From assembly GCA_965197275.1 (NCBI GenBank), contig CBDAMQ010000029.1, forward strand, positions 62,001-126,000: a DNA stretch of 64,000 nucleotides, given 5' to 3'. The notes under the pieces were generated by a model. It was given only the letters and a program-made list of their open reading frames with translations, was not told the DNA's origin and ran no database searches. Below are positions 43,524 to 52,856 of the stretch, in pieces. This DNA is from DASCOT01 sp965197275 (GTDB lineage Bacteria > Acidobacteriota > UBA890 > WLXD01). A program made the position numbers and the translations under genes. Every line of letters begins with the position of its first letter. Position 1 is the stretch's first letter.

Positions 43524-44762
43524 TCAGAACAAGTCGGCGAGCCAGCGCGCGAACCGACCCCGTACCCGACGAATGAACGTCGGATCACGGACTTCGAATC
43601 GCCAAGCCACCCCGCTATTCCGATGGCCGTACAAGGCCAGTCCCACGGCGGTCGAGTATCCGGCTCCCGACACCAAGTCGACGAGCCCGGTTACCTCGCT
43701 AGGAACGCCGACGCGAACCGGCAGCCCGAATCGCTGCTCAGCCGTCTCCGCCAGTCCCTCGAGCAAAGCGCCGCCCCCTGTAAGCACGATGCCGGCATGG
43801 AGCACATCCCCGAATCCGGAACGCCGGATATCGTCACGTACCAAATCGAGAATCTCCACTGCCCTCGGCCTAAGGATCTCACAAAGTTGCCTTCGAGGCA
43901 CCAGCGATGACGCTCGTCCACCGATTCCCGGTACCTCGACCGACTGATCATCGGGAACCAGGTCCGGTAGCACCACGCCGTGCCGGACCTTGATCTTCTC
44001 GGCCTCCGGCAACGGGGTCTTGAGTACCACCGAGACGTCGCTGGTGAAGCTCTCGCCTCCGACGGGGAAGACCGACGTGTGACACACCGCGCCACCCTGG
44101 AAGCACACCAGGTCGGTGGTGCCTCCGCCGATATCGATCAATGCGACCCCGAGCTCGCGCTCGTCACGCGATAGTACGGCCTCGTTGGCGGCTAGTGCCT
44201 CGAGGACGACGGCCTGTACTTCGATGCCACCGTGGTTGGCGCAGTTCACCAGGTTCTGTATCGCCGAAACCGAAGCCACCACCAGGTGGAGGTTCACTTC
44301 CAGGCGCTTCGCCGACATGCCGAGCGGGTCGATGATGTTGTCCTGGCCGTCGACGAGAAACTGCTGCGGAAGCAAGTGGACGATCTCGCGATCGCCCGGA
44401 AGATCGAGGTCGCTGGCAGCGTCAATCACCCGTCGGATGTCCTCCTCGGTAACTTCCCGCGCGCGGTTGTCGAGGCCGATTGAGCCGCGGCTGTTGAATC
44501 CGCGCACGTGGTTGCCGGTGGCGCTGACCCAGGCCCGGTCGACGCTCACGCCGGCCATCAGCTCGGCCTCCTCCACTGCCGCCTTGATGGATTCGACTGT
44601 GCTCTCGATATCGACCACCACACCTTTCTTCTGACCGCGCGAGGACGCCAGGCCGACGCCGATCACCTCGAGCTCATCGTCAGGGTGCCCCTCCGCGATC
44701 ACCGCGCAGACCTTCGTCGTGCCGATATCGAGGCCGACGACGTAGCGTTCCAGACGGGCCAC
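43524..44762 (-). CDS. ftsA: Cell division protein FtsA
   Basis: Actin-like ATPase tethering FtsZ to the membrane. 412 residues with phosphate-1 VVGLDIGTTKVCAVIAE, phosphate-2 VALIDIGGGTTDLVCF, and adenosine motif VLTGGGALLEGL. The C-terminal amphipathic membrane-targeting helix is visible as RGRFARWLADLF. The start is GTG at 44762, 5 bp behind ftsQ. Confidence 0.96.
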   Translation of the reverse strand: MARLERYVVGLDIGTTKVCAVIAEGHPDDELEVIGVGLASSRGQKKGVVVDIESTVESIKAAVEEAELMAGVSVDRAWVSATGNHVRGFNSRGSIGLDNRAREVTEEDIRRVIDAASDLDLPGDREIVHLLPQQFLVDGQDNIIDPLGMSAKRLEVNLHLVVASVSAIQNLVNCANHGGIEVQAVVLEALAANEAVLSRDERELGVALIDIGGGTTDLVCFQGGAVCHTSVFPVGGESFTSDVSVVLKTPLPEAEKIKVRHGVVLPDLVPDDQSVEVPGIGGRASSLVPRRQLCEILRPRAVEILDLVRDDIRRSGFGDVLHAGIVLTGGGALLEGLAETAEQRFGLPVRVGVPSEVTGLVDLVSGAGYSTAVGLALYGHRNSGVAWRFEVRDPTFIRRVRGRFARWLADLF

Positions 44763-44767
44763 GGCCG

Positions 44768-45616
44768 CTAGTCCTCTCCGTGATCTGCTTCAGGCTCGCG
44801 CACAACCACCATGTCACGGTATCGAAGGTCGACAATCGCGCTGTCGGGCAACGTATGCCGAGCCGTCAGCGAGCGAAGGTTGTCGAATTTGACTTCCAAC
44901 CGTGAAGCGTCGCCAAGCTGCACCGTACGTAACGGACCGGCGAGCACCAGAATCACGCCGGTGGGATCGAGTCGCAGGTAGGCGACCCTTCCGAAAACGT
45001 CGCGGTGCCGCTGACGCAGCCAGTCGATGACCTTCACCGCATCGTCGAAGGCGGCCCCGCCCGGAACCCGACGGGGAACGCGGCGCGTGGCGTCGAGCGC
45101 CGGCCGCACGGCCGTCGTCATTCGCAGCCGCGGCAGGCTCTGATCGGACTGCGGGTCGCGACCGAGCAGGACGCCATCTTTCGACACCAGCCAGGCGCCG
45201 TCCGGGGCATGCAGCCGGCCCCATGGACCGCGCAACGACACCTCGACCTCCAACGTTCCCGGCAGTAGTCGGCGCACACGAGCCGCACGCACTTGGGGGA
45301 TCTGCTCCACACGCGACCGCAGGGGACCGAGGTCGAGCATCAGCAGATTCCGCCCCAGTGCCGGCTCGAGCTGATCGCGTACCAGACTGCGCACGCGCTC
45401 GGGGACCGTTTCCACAGCGAGCTTGCGCATGACGAAACTGTCGTTGGCGGCCGCATAGCCATAGCCCGCGTACGCCAGACCGCCGCCGAAAGCGACCCCC
45501 GAGGCCACCATCAGGAGCTGCCCGAAGACGGCCAGGCTGCTACGTCGGCGTAGCGCCGGCCGATTCTGTATCGAACGCAGGAACTGGGGTGCGCGTTTTT
45601 CGGTCGTTCCTACCAT
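44768..45616 (-). CDS. ftsQ: Cell division protein FtsQ
   Basis: Bitopic divisome protein, 282 residues: cytoplasmic Arg-rich N-terminus, one membrane span (about 28-52), POTRA domain (about 62-135, ending in LLPGTLEVEVSLRGPWGRL) and the beta domain to about 270. The start overlaps the murB stop by 7 bp and the stop lies 5 bp before ftsA, as is typical for ftsQAZ. Confidence 0.93.
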   Translation of the reverse strand: MVGTTEKRAPQFLRSIQNRPALRRRSSLAVFGQLLMVASGVAFGGGLAYAGYGYAAANDSFVMRKLAVETVPERVRSLVRDQLEPALGRNLLMLDLGPLRSRVEQIPQVRAARVRRLLPGTLEVEVSLRGPWGRLHAPDGAWLVSKDGVLLGRDPQSDQSLPRLRMTTAVRPALDATRRVPRRVPGGAAFDDAVKVIDWLRQRHRDVFGRVAYLRLDPTGVILVLAGPLRTVQLGDASRLEVKFDNLRSLTARHTLPDSAIVDLRYRDMVVVREPEADHGED

Positions 45617-46563
45617 CGGCGGATCTCCGGCTGTAGACGAACACCGGCGTGGTCGTGAACGCGGGCGACCAGCAGGTCGATCAGCTCTTCGACGTCGCGC
45701 GCTTTGGCGGCGCCTAGGTTGATGATGAAGTTCGCATGACGATCCGAGACGACGGCGTCGCCGACGCGTAGGCCCTTGCAGCCGGCCTCATCGATTAGCT
45801 GACCGGCTCTGCGGCCGGTCGGCGGGTTGCGGAAGATGCAACCGGAGTTGCGCGCGCCCACCGGCTGTCGATCGCGCTTTTGCTGTTGCAAATCCTCGTA
45901 GCGCTGCGTGAGCTCGGCCGGATCGGCGGTCTCGACCCGCACACCCACCGCAACGATCGTCCACGGAGCGGAGACCCGCGGTAGCGTCAGACTCCGGTAC
46001 TTCCAGACCAGCTCGTCCGCCTCGAGTCGGCCCACCTTGCCGTGCGAGTCGACGACATCGATGTCCAACGTCGAGCGCTGCATGTCGCTTCCCCAACACC
46101 CGGCGTTGCCGGCCGCTGCACCGCCGACGGTGCCTGGTAGGCCGGCTGACCACACCAGACCGTCCAGTCCCAGAGCAATGCTGCGACGCAGCGCGCGCGC
46201 GGTCGGCAGGCTTGCCGGAATCCGTAGAACGCTGCCGTCGAGCCACATTTCATCCTCGAGCCCGGTCAAGTTCAGCACCGGGGTGTCGATGCCCGTATCG
46301 GCGACCAGCAAGTTGCTGCCGCCTCCGATGACACGCCAGGCAAGTCCTCGCGAGCCCATCCACGCCGATATTGCAAAGACCTCGTCGTGGCGCTGTGGCC
46401 ACAGCATCAGCGGACACGGGCCGCCGACCCCCATCGAGGTGTGGCGCTCCAGCGGCTCGTCGAGCAAGCAGCGCCAGCCGCCGGCGTGTGCGGCGCTCTC
46501 CAACGCCCGGAGGGCCGCTCCAGTCCAGGGGGTGCTTTCGGCCGGGGGGCGCGTCGCCAACAT
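45610..46563 (-). CDS. murB: UDP-N-acetylenolpyruvoylglucosamine reductase MurB
   Basis: FAD/NADPH enzyme forming UDP-MurNAc. 317 residues. FAD-binding segments VIGGGSNLLVAD and GLPGTVGGAAAGNAGC are present, as is the C-terminal GLRVGDAVVSDRHANFIINLG. The catalytic proton-donor position reads NSGCIFRNP, so a cysteine replaces the usual serine of NAGSVFKNP; such Cys variants occur in other bacteria. Located between murC and ftsQ. Confidence 0.96.
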   Translation of the reverse strand: MLATRPPAESTPWTGAALRALESAAHAGGWRCLLDEPLERHTSMGVGGPCPLMLWPQRHDEVFAISAWMGSRGLAWRVIGGGSNLLVADTGIDTPVLNLTGLEDEMWLDGSVLRIPASLPTARALRRSIALGLDGLVWSAGLPGTVGGAAAGNAGCWGSDMQRSTLDIDVVDSHGKVGRLEADELVWKYRSLTLPRVSAPWTIVAVGVRVETADPAELTQRYEDLQQQKRDRQPVGARNSGCIFRNPPTGRRAGQLIDEAGCKGLRVGDAVVSDRHANFIINLGAAKARDVEELIDLLVARVHDHAGVRLQPEIRRW

Positions 46564-46565
46564 CT

Positions 46566-48002
46566 CTATCCTTCGTCCGTGGAGGGTTGATCTGCACTGT
46601 CAGCGACCTCGTCGGCGACGTCGCGCTCGACTCCCGAGAGCCACTCGCCGACGCGCCGCGAGAGCTTCCACACGTCGCCGGCGCCGAGGGTCAGCACGAT
46701 ATCGCCGGGGCGCGCGTGTCGGGTGATGGTCTCGAAGGCGGCCTCGAGGTCGGCAACGGTGATCACCTGTCGCTGGCCGTGCTGGCTCATGGCGAGCGCC
46801 AGATCCTCTCCGGTGACGCCGGGAATCGGCTTCTCGCCGGCAGCATAAATCGGCAGCACCAGGACGATGTCGGCGTCGTAGAAGGCGCGGCCGAAGTCGT
46901 CACGCAACAGATGCGACCGTGAGTATCGGTGTGGCTGAAAGCAGACAATCTTGCGACGTTCTGGAAATGCCTCCCCGGCAGCTCCGAGCACGGCGCGAAT
47001 CTCTGTAGGATGGTGTCCGTAGTCGTCAACGACCAGGATGTCGCCGCCAGAAGGGATCCGCTGAAAGCGGCGTGCCGTGCCAGCATAGCTGGCCAGGGCA
47101 TCGGCGATCGTGGCGAACGAAAGACCCAGGTCCAGCCCCACCGCGACACACGCGAGGGCGTTCAGCGCGTTGTGTCGGCCCAGCACGCGCAGGTGGATCT
47201 CGCCGAGGTCATCGGTTCCAGCGTGGCAGGTGAGACGGGTGCCATCGTCCGACACCTCGACCGTCGACGCACGGATGTCAGATTGCGGATTCGTTCCGTA
47301 GGTGAGCAACTTGCGCGTCACGCGCGGTATGACGTCCTGGAGCTCTGGATCGTCGAGGCAAACGACGGCGGTGCCGTAGAAGGGGACCTTGTTGAGAAAT
47401 TCGACGAATGCCTCCCTGAGGGCGTCGAAGCTGTCGTAGTGGTCCAGGTGCTCCAGGTCGATGTTGGTTACCACCGCGATCGTCGGGCTGAGGCGCAGGA
47501 ACGAGCCGTCGCTCTCGTCGGCCTCGGCAACCATGAACTCGCCCTGGCCGAGGCGGGCGTTGGTTCCCCATGCCTCCAGGCGGCCACCGATGACGACCGT
47601 CGGGTCGAGGCCGGCGGCTTCGAAAACGGTTGCCATCATGGACGTCGTGGTCGTCTTGCCGTGTGAGCCGGCGATGAGCACCCCGTGACGCATGCGCATG
47701 AGCTCGGCGAGCATCTCGGCTCGAGGAATCACGGGGATGCCCGCCGTGTGCGCGGCCACCACCTCCGGGTTGTCGTCGGCTACTGCCGACGAGGTGACCA
47801 CGACGTCGGCGCCCCGCACGTTGGCAGCCGCGTGGCCCACGGACACCGTTCCACCCAGGCCCTCGAGGCGTTCGGTGATCGGCGACGGGCGCAGATCGGA
47901 GCCGGAGACTTGATAGTCGAGATTGAGCAGAAGCTCGGCAATCCCGCTCATTCCGATGCCGCCGATACCGACGAAGTGGAGGCGTCGAACACGTCTCAGC
48001 AT
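46566..48002 (-). CDS. murC: UDP-N-acetylmuramate--L-alanine ligase MurC
   Basis: Adds L-Ala to UDP-MurNAc. 478 residues. N-terminal Rossmann HFVGIGGIGMSGIAELLLN, the ATP-binding loop GSHGKTTTTSM, central EADESDGSFLRL and C-terminal DDYGHHPTEIRAVL are all typical. The start overlaps the murG end by 7 bp. Confidence 0.97.
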   Translation of the reverse strand: MLRRVRRLHFVGIGGIGMSGIAELLLNLDYQVSGSDLRPSPITERLEGLGGTVSVGHAAANVRGADVVVTSSAVADDNPEVVAAHTAGIPVIPRAEMLAELMRMRHGVLIAGSHGKTTTTSMMATVFEAAGLDPTVVIGGRLEAWGTNARLGQGEFMVAEADESDGSFLRLSPTIAVVTNIDLEHLDHYDSFDALREAFVEFLNKVPFYGTAVVCLDDPELQDVIPRVTRKLLTYGTNPQSDIRASTVEVSDDGTRLTCHAGTDDLGEIHLRVLGRHNALNALACVAVGLDLGLSFATIADALASYAGTARRFQRIPSGGDILVVDDYGHHPTEIRAVLGAAGEAFPERRKIVCFQPHRYSRSHLLRDDFGRAFYDADIVLVLPIYAAGEKPIPGVTGEDLALAMSQHGQRQVITVADLEAAFETITRHARPGDIVLTLGAGDVWKLSRRVGEWLSGVERDVADEVADSADQPSTDEG

Positions 48003-49228
48003 GGCTTGAATCCTCTATCTCGTGTGGAGTCGATCGAGCGTTGCAGGGGCCCGCTGCGCCGCTCGCTGAGGCTCGCGGCAGGCATCGAGCCTGCCGGGCT
48101 CGGCGGCGAATATGCATCGATGAGCGAAAGGGCGAGATCAGCCACCATGGCAGCGGCTGCGTCGCGCCCGCAAGCAGCTGCGGCTGCCGCCATGCCATCG
48201 CGTCGGTCCGCGTCGACTGCCAGTTCCAAGATCACCTCGGCCAGCGGCGATCCGTCGGCCGCTTCCTCGACAATGACGGTGGCGCCGGCCCGCTGAAGGG
48301 CGCGGGCGTTGGAGTGCTGATGGCGTCCGGCAGCGCTCGGAAAGGGGATCAGAATCGACGGCAGCCCACAGTACGTGAGCTCGGCGATGGTCGTTGCGCC
48401 GGCGCGGCCGCATACGAGGTCGGCCTGCGCGTAGGCGTCGCCGATGCTCTGGATGAAAGGTGTCACCGTGGCCGGGATGCCGTGCGCCGCATACGCGTCG
48501 CGCAAGGCACCGAGGTCCGTCTTGCCGGCCTGGTGGGTGATTCTGAGACCCACGTCTGCTGCCGCGAGGATCGGGATGGCGAGCTCGGCCATGGTGTTCA
48601 GCCCGCGAGCGCCTTGGCTACCGCCCAGAATCAGCAGGTGGATACCGTTTCTGTGTGTCGCCGTCGCCTGGCCGTCGCGGCGCGGTGCCGATGGAAGCGC
48701 GGCGCGCACCGGATTACCGGTGATCACCGCCTTGCCACCAAGTCGCCGTGCGGTCTCCTCGAACGAGACCGCGATGGCGCGGGCAAAGGGGCGCAACCAT
48801 CGTGTCGTAAGACCAGGATCAGCATTCTGTTCGAGCACCAGCAACGGGATGCCGGCGAGCCATGCCGCCAGGCCGGTGGGGCCGCAGACGTAGCCGCCGG
48901 TGGCAACTACCAGGTGGGGCCGAAACCCCGCCAGATGGCGGCGGGCGTCGCCGATCGCAGCCGGGAGTGCGGCCACCGCCCGTAGCCGCCCAACGATGCC
49001 GGTGCCGACCATGCCCAGGGCGCGCACTTCGACGGCGGGGTAGGGCACCAGACCGCGGAGCTCACGTTCGCTGACGCGTTGGGAGCCGATTACCAGGAAC
49101 TCGCATCGGACGCGCGTCGCCAGTGCCTCGGCGGTCGCCAGGGCCGGCATCAGATGACCGCCGGTGCCGCCGGCGGCAAGCACCACCCGGAGAGGCTCGA
49201 CGGGCGAATCCGACGGCGATGGGCTCAT
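47996..49228 (-). CDS. murG: Lipid II synthase MurG (N-acetylglucosaminyltransferase)
   Basis: Transfers GlcNAc to lipid I at the inner membrane face. 410 residues, GT-B fold. The N-terminal glycine loop VVLAAGGTGGHLMPALA, GGYVCGPTGLAAWLAGIPLLVLEQNADPG-type acceptor region, ILGGSQGARGLN and the UDP-GlcNAc site CGRAGATTIAELTYCGLPSILIP are intact. The C-terminus is about 40 residues longer than in E. coli. The start overlaps ftsW by 4 bp. Confidence 0.96.
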   Translation of the reverse strand: MSPSPSDSPVEPLRVVLAAGGTGGHLMPALATAEALATRVRCEFLVIGSQRVSERELRGLVPYPAVEVRALGMVGTGIVGRLRAVAALPAAIGDARRHLAGFRPHLVVATGGYVCGPTGLAAWLAGIPLLVLEQNADPGLTTRWLRPFARAIAVSFEETARRLGGKAVITGNPVRAALPSAPRRDGQATATHRNGIHLLILGGSQGARGLNTMAELAIPILAAADVGLRITHQAGKTDLGALRDAYAAHGIPATVTPFIQSIGDAYAQADLVCGRAGATTIAELTYCGLPSILIPFPSAAGRHQHSNARALQRAGATVIVEEAADGSPLAEVILELAVDADRRDGMAAAAAACGRDAAAAMVADLALSLIDAYSPPSPAGSMPAASLSERRSGPLQRSIDSTRDRGFKPC

Positions 49229-50322
49229 GCGTGCGCGTGCTGGGACAGGTTCAGAAGGACGCCGATCGCAGCGCAGCAGATCACCATCGAGGAACCGCCG
49301 TAGCTGATCAGGGGCAGTGGGATGCCCGTTGTCGGCAAGAGATTTACCACGATGCTCATGTTTACCAAGGCCTGCATCACGAGGTAGCAGGTGAGGCCAG
49401 CGCCGAGATAGAACCCGAACTTATCCGGTGCCCGAAGCGCCGCCCGCAGTCCGCGCCACAGCACGACCATGAACGCGAGCACCACCGCGGATGCTCCCAG
49501 CAGGCCGAACTCCTCGGCGACGACCGCATAGATGAAATCGGTATAGGGATCCGGTAGGAAGCCGCTCTTCTGATGGCCGGCCGCGAACCCGACGCCGCTC
49601 AGCCCGCCCGAACCCACGGCCATGAGCGACTGCAGCGTCTGGTAACCAGCGTCCTGGGCGTCGGCCCAAGGATCGAGCCAGGCGGCGATGCGGCGCGACT
49701 GATACCCGGATCGCATGATCTGCAACGACGCTGCGAGGGCCACGACAACCCCGACGTTGGCGACATACTTCCACGACAGCCCCGCTACCCAGAACATCGT
49801 TGCGGCGATGCCGACAACCATGCACGCGGTACCGAGATCCGGCTCGATGGCAATCAGGAACGCGATGGCAACCACCACCGTGAGGGGCGGCGTCAGACCT
49901 CGCCATGGGTCGTTGATGATCTCGTCCTTGCGTGAGAGATAGGAGGCGAGGAACAGGATCACTGCGAGCTTGGCGACTTCCGACGGTTGGACGTTGAATG
50001 GACCCAGCGGGATCCATCGGTGCGAGCCGCGCGATTCCGGCATCAGCAGCACCAGAACCAGCGCGCCCAGAGTGACCGCGACGAAGCCCGCCACCACCAA
50101 CCGATTGCGGTAGAGCCGATAGTCGGTGAGCAAACCGGCAACGAGCAGCCCGAGTCCTACTGCGACACCGATCGCCTGCCGGCTCACGAAGTACAGATCG
50201 TGACCGAAGGCGCGCTGCGAGATCGGGAACGATGCTGAGTACACCATTACCAGCCCCAGCCCGATCATTGCGATCACGGCAAAGAACAACGTCTTGTCGA
50301 CCGCCAGCCAGCGGCTCGCCAT
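49225..50322 (-). CDS. ftsW: Peptidoglycan glycosyltransferase / division protein FtsW
   Basis: SEDS-family polymerase of septal peptidoglycan, 365 residues with ten hydrophobic segments. Conserved stretches are VMVYSAS, GSHRWIPLGPFNVQPSEVAKLA, the ALVNMSIVVNLLPTTGIPLPLISYGGSSM block near the end and AIEPDLGTA. The start at 50322 has GAGAGGG upstream and begins with MASRWLAVDK; longer frames run into murD. Confidence 0.96.
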   Translation of the reverse strand: MASRWLAVDKTLFFAVIAMIGLGLVMVYSASFPISQRAFGHDLYFVSRQAIGVAVGLGLLVAGLLTDYRLYRNRLVVAGFVAVTLGALVLVLLMPESRGSHRWIPLGPFNVQPSEVAKLAVILFLASYLSRKDEIINDPWRGLTPPLTVVVAIAFLIAIEPDLGTACMVVGIAATMFWVAGLSWKYVANVGVVVALAASLQIMRSGYQSRRIAAWLDPWADAQDAGYQTLQSLMAVGSGGLSGVGFAAGHQKSGFLPDPYTDFIYAVVAEEFGLLGASAVVLAFMVVLWRGLRAALRAPDKFGFYLGAGLTCYLVMQALVNMSIVVNLLPTTGIPLPLISYGGSSMVICCAAIGVLLNLSQHAHA

Positions 50323-50351
50323 CGGCCCTCTCTCGGATTGTTTGTGACCGC

Positions 50352-51722
50352 TCAGTGAGCCGCGATCAGGGTTTTGAAATGACGTCCTCGGTGTTCGAAG
50401 CTGTCGTACTGGTCGAAGCTCGTGCAAGCTGGCGCCAGCAGCAGCACGTCGCCCGCGGCGGCGCTCTCGAGTCCGATGTCCACGGCGCGCGCGATATCGA
50501 TGCACTCGATCATCGGCACGACTCCGTTCAACGCCTGCGCAACGCGGTCGGTGGCCTCGCCGACGAGCAGGACGCTACGAACTCTGTCGAGCGCCGGACG
50601 CAGGCGTTCGAAGTTCGAGTCCTTGTCGCGGCCGCCGAGGATGAGCCACACCGGCGCGTCGAGACCGCGAAGCGCGGCCAGAGTCGCATCGACGTTCGTT
50701 GCCTTCGAGTCGTTGATGCAGCGGATGCCGCACACCGTTCCGCAGGGCTCCATGCGATGCTCGAGGCCTTCGAACCGGCGTAGCGCGTCTCCAGCGCAGG
50801 CCGGACTGGCGCCTGCGAGGCACGATAGCGCCACGGCTGCGGCGGCATTCAGGTGGTTGTGGCTACCGACAACCGCCAGCTCGTCGGTGTCGACGACGGT
50901 GTGAACCACGGCGTCTGGATCGCGCCAACAAACATGCCCATCGACCACCCATGACGCGGTGTTGTCGGTTGCCGTGTCGGTTGCTGTGTCGGTGAAAGGG
51001 ACGGCACGGGGGGCGGGTGGCAGATGGCGTGTGAGCCACTGGTCAGCCGCACTGTAGACGAGCCAGTCGTCGCCGGTGCAGTTGGTCACCAGTCGCAACT
51101 TGGCCTGGGCGTAGGATTCGAAGTCACCATGCCGGTCCAGGTGATCGGCGCTAATATTGAGAAGGCCCGCCCAGCGGGGCCGGAAGTCGACGATTGTCTC
51201 AGTCTGGAACGATGAAAGCTCCAGCACGTAACGCTCCACCTCACGTTCACCTTGGAGCACCCGGCGTACGACGCGCGAGAAGGGTACGCCGATGTTGCCG
51301 CAGACCGCGGTAGACAATCCGCTCTCGGTCAGGATAGCTCCGACCATGCTGGTGACCGTGCTCTTACCGTTGGAGCCACTGATGGCCACAGCTGGAGCAT
51401 CGGCATAGGCGCTAGCGAGCTCGATCTCGCTTACCGGGGTGAGTCCCACCTTGCGGGCGGCGCGCAGCGGCGCGGCGTCGGGATGGACCCCGGGCGAGGT
51501 CACTACGGCGTCTACTCCATGCCACAGTTCATCCGGGTGGCTGCCGAGGGCCAGCTCGACCCCGCACTTGTTGAGCTCGCGGGCTTCTGCGAGCTCCGAC
51601 GCCGGGCGCAAGTCGGTGAGCACGACATTGGCGCCGAGGAAGACCAGCAGCTCGGTCGCCGCTACGCCGCTGCGCCCTGCGCCAACGACGATCACCCGCT
51701 TGCCCGTCCAGGCCCCTCTCAT
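50352..51722 (-). CDS. murD: UDP-N-acetylmuramoyl-L-alanine--D-glutamate ligase MurD
   Basis: Adds D-Glu. 456 residues. N-terminal VIVVGAGRSGVAATELL, ATP loop ISGSNGKSTVTSM, ELSSFQTETI, NHLNAAAAVAL and CINDSKATNVDATLAAL are diagnostic. A short Thr/Asp-rich tandem repeat (TDTATDTATDNT) in the middle domain looks like a small expansion. The start overlaps the mraY stop by 4 bp (ATGA). Confidence 0.96.
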   Translation of the reverse strand: MRGAWTGKRVIVVGAGRSGVAATELLVFLGANVVLTDLRPASELAEARELNKCGVELALGSHPDELWHGVDAVVTSPGVHPDAAPLRAARKVGLTPVSEIELASAYADAPAVAISGSNGKSTVTSMVGAILTESGLSTAVCGNIGVPFSRVVRRVLQGEREVERYVLELSSFQTETIVDFRPRWAGLLNISADHLDRHGDFESYAQAKLRLVTNCTGDDWLVYSAADQWLTRHLPPAPRAVPFTDTATDTATDNTASWVVDGHVCWRDPDAVVHTVVDTDELAVVGSHNHLNAAAAVALSCLAGASPACAGDALRRFEGLEHRMEPCGTVCGIRCINDSKATNVDATLAALRGLDAPVWLILGGRDKDSNFERLRPALDRVRSVLLVGEATDRVAQALNGVVPMIECIDIARAVDIGLESAAAGDVLLLAPACTSFDQYDSFEHRGRHFKTLIAAH

Positions 51723-52804
51723 CGTAGCTTCAACGTCGCCAGTGACATGAGCGCGAAGAGCACCGCTAGGATCCAAAAGCGGACCACCACTTGCGGCTCC
51801 GACCAACCGGCGAGCTCGAAGTGGTGATGCAGCGGCGCCATCCGGAATACGCGGCGCCCGGTCAGACGGAAGGAAGCGACCTGGATCATCACCGAGAGGG
51901 TCTCGAGAACGAATACGCCGCCGACCAGCCCGAGCACGAGCTCCTGCTTGATCAGCAGGGCGATCAGACCGACGGCGCCGCCGAGAGCCAGGGAGCCCGT
52001 ATCGCCCATGAAAACCTGCGCCGGGTGGCAGTTGTACCAGAGGAAGCCGAGGCAGGCTCCGATGATCGCAGCAGCGAAGATCGTCACTTCGGCGATGTCA
52101 CGCACGAAGATGATGTCGAGGTACTCAGCGATGATCGCGTGACCGGCGACGTAGGCGATTGCCGTATAGGCGACAGCGGCCACCATCACGCAGCCGGTTG
52201 CCAGACCGTCCAGCCCGTCGGTGAGGTTCACGGCGTTGCTGGATGCCAGTAGTACGAGCACGGCGAACGGTACGTACAGCGCTCCCAGGTGCGGGCTGAA
52301 GTCCTTGAAAAACGGTACCGACAACTGGGTGGTGAAGGAGCCCTGCTGGGCCAGCGTCCACAGGGTAAGGCCGACGGCGCCCGAAAGGACGATCATCATT
52401 GCCATCTTGGTGCGCGCCGACAAACCGCGCCTTCGCGCATGAACGGAGCCGAGGTAGTCGTCCAGAAACCCGATGGTGGCGAATCCAAGGGTGCCGACCA
52501 GCGCGATCCAAACGAAAGCGTTGCGCAAGTCGGCCCATAGCAGAGTGGACACCGCTATCGCGCTGACGATGAGCGTCCCGCCCATTGTCGGGGTGCCGCG
52601 CTTGGTAGCGTGACTGGCCGGTCCGTCGGTTCGGATCTGTTCCTCGACCTGAGCGGCGAGCAAACGTCGGATCATCCACGGTCCGAGCGCCAGCGTGGCC
52701 AGCAACGCCGACGCGGCGGTGAGTGCAGCCCGGAACGTGAGATAGCGGAAGACGTTGAAGGGGCCCCAGTAGTCGGCCAGCGGAACCAGCAACTCGTACA
52801 GCAT
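51719..52804 (-). CDS. mraY: Phospho-N-acetylmuramoyl-pentapeptide transferase MraY
   Basis: Integral membrane enzyme making lipid I. 361 residues, ten membrane segments. Signatures: GTPTMGGTLI, GFLDDYLG (Mg-binding Asp pair), NAVNLTDGLDGLATG, and the HHHFE loop in MAPLHHHFELAGW. The start at 52804 gives the standard length; 52 bp separate it from murF. Confidence 0.97.
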   Translation of the reverse strand: MLYELLVPLADYWGPFNVFRYLTFRAALTAASALLATLALGPWMIRRLLAAQVEEQIRTDGPASHATKRGTPTMGGTLIVSAIAVSTLLWADLRNAFVWIALVGTLGFATIGFLDDYLGSVHARRRGLSARTKMAMMIVLSGAVGLTLWTLAQQGSFTTQLSVPFFKDFSPHLGALYVPFAVLVLLASSNAVNLTDGLDGLATGCVMVAAVAYTAIAYVAGHAIIAEYLDIIFVRDIAEVTIFAAAIIGACLGFLWYNCHPAQVFMGDTGSLALGGAVGLIALLIKQELVLGLVGGVFVLETLSVMIQVASFRLTGRRVFRMAPLHHHFELAGWSEPQVVVRFWILAVLFALMSLATLKLR

Positions 52805-52856
52805 CAGCTTCCTGCGTTGGGGTTCAGGGTGCGGCGGCGATAGGGGGTGGGTCGCT

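Noticed and set aside
50950..51000. Short tandem repeat in murD (Thr/Asp codons)
   Set aside because: Only a few units in a variable loop; no sign of function or phase variation because the unit keeps the frame.
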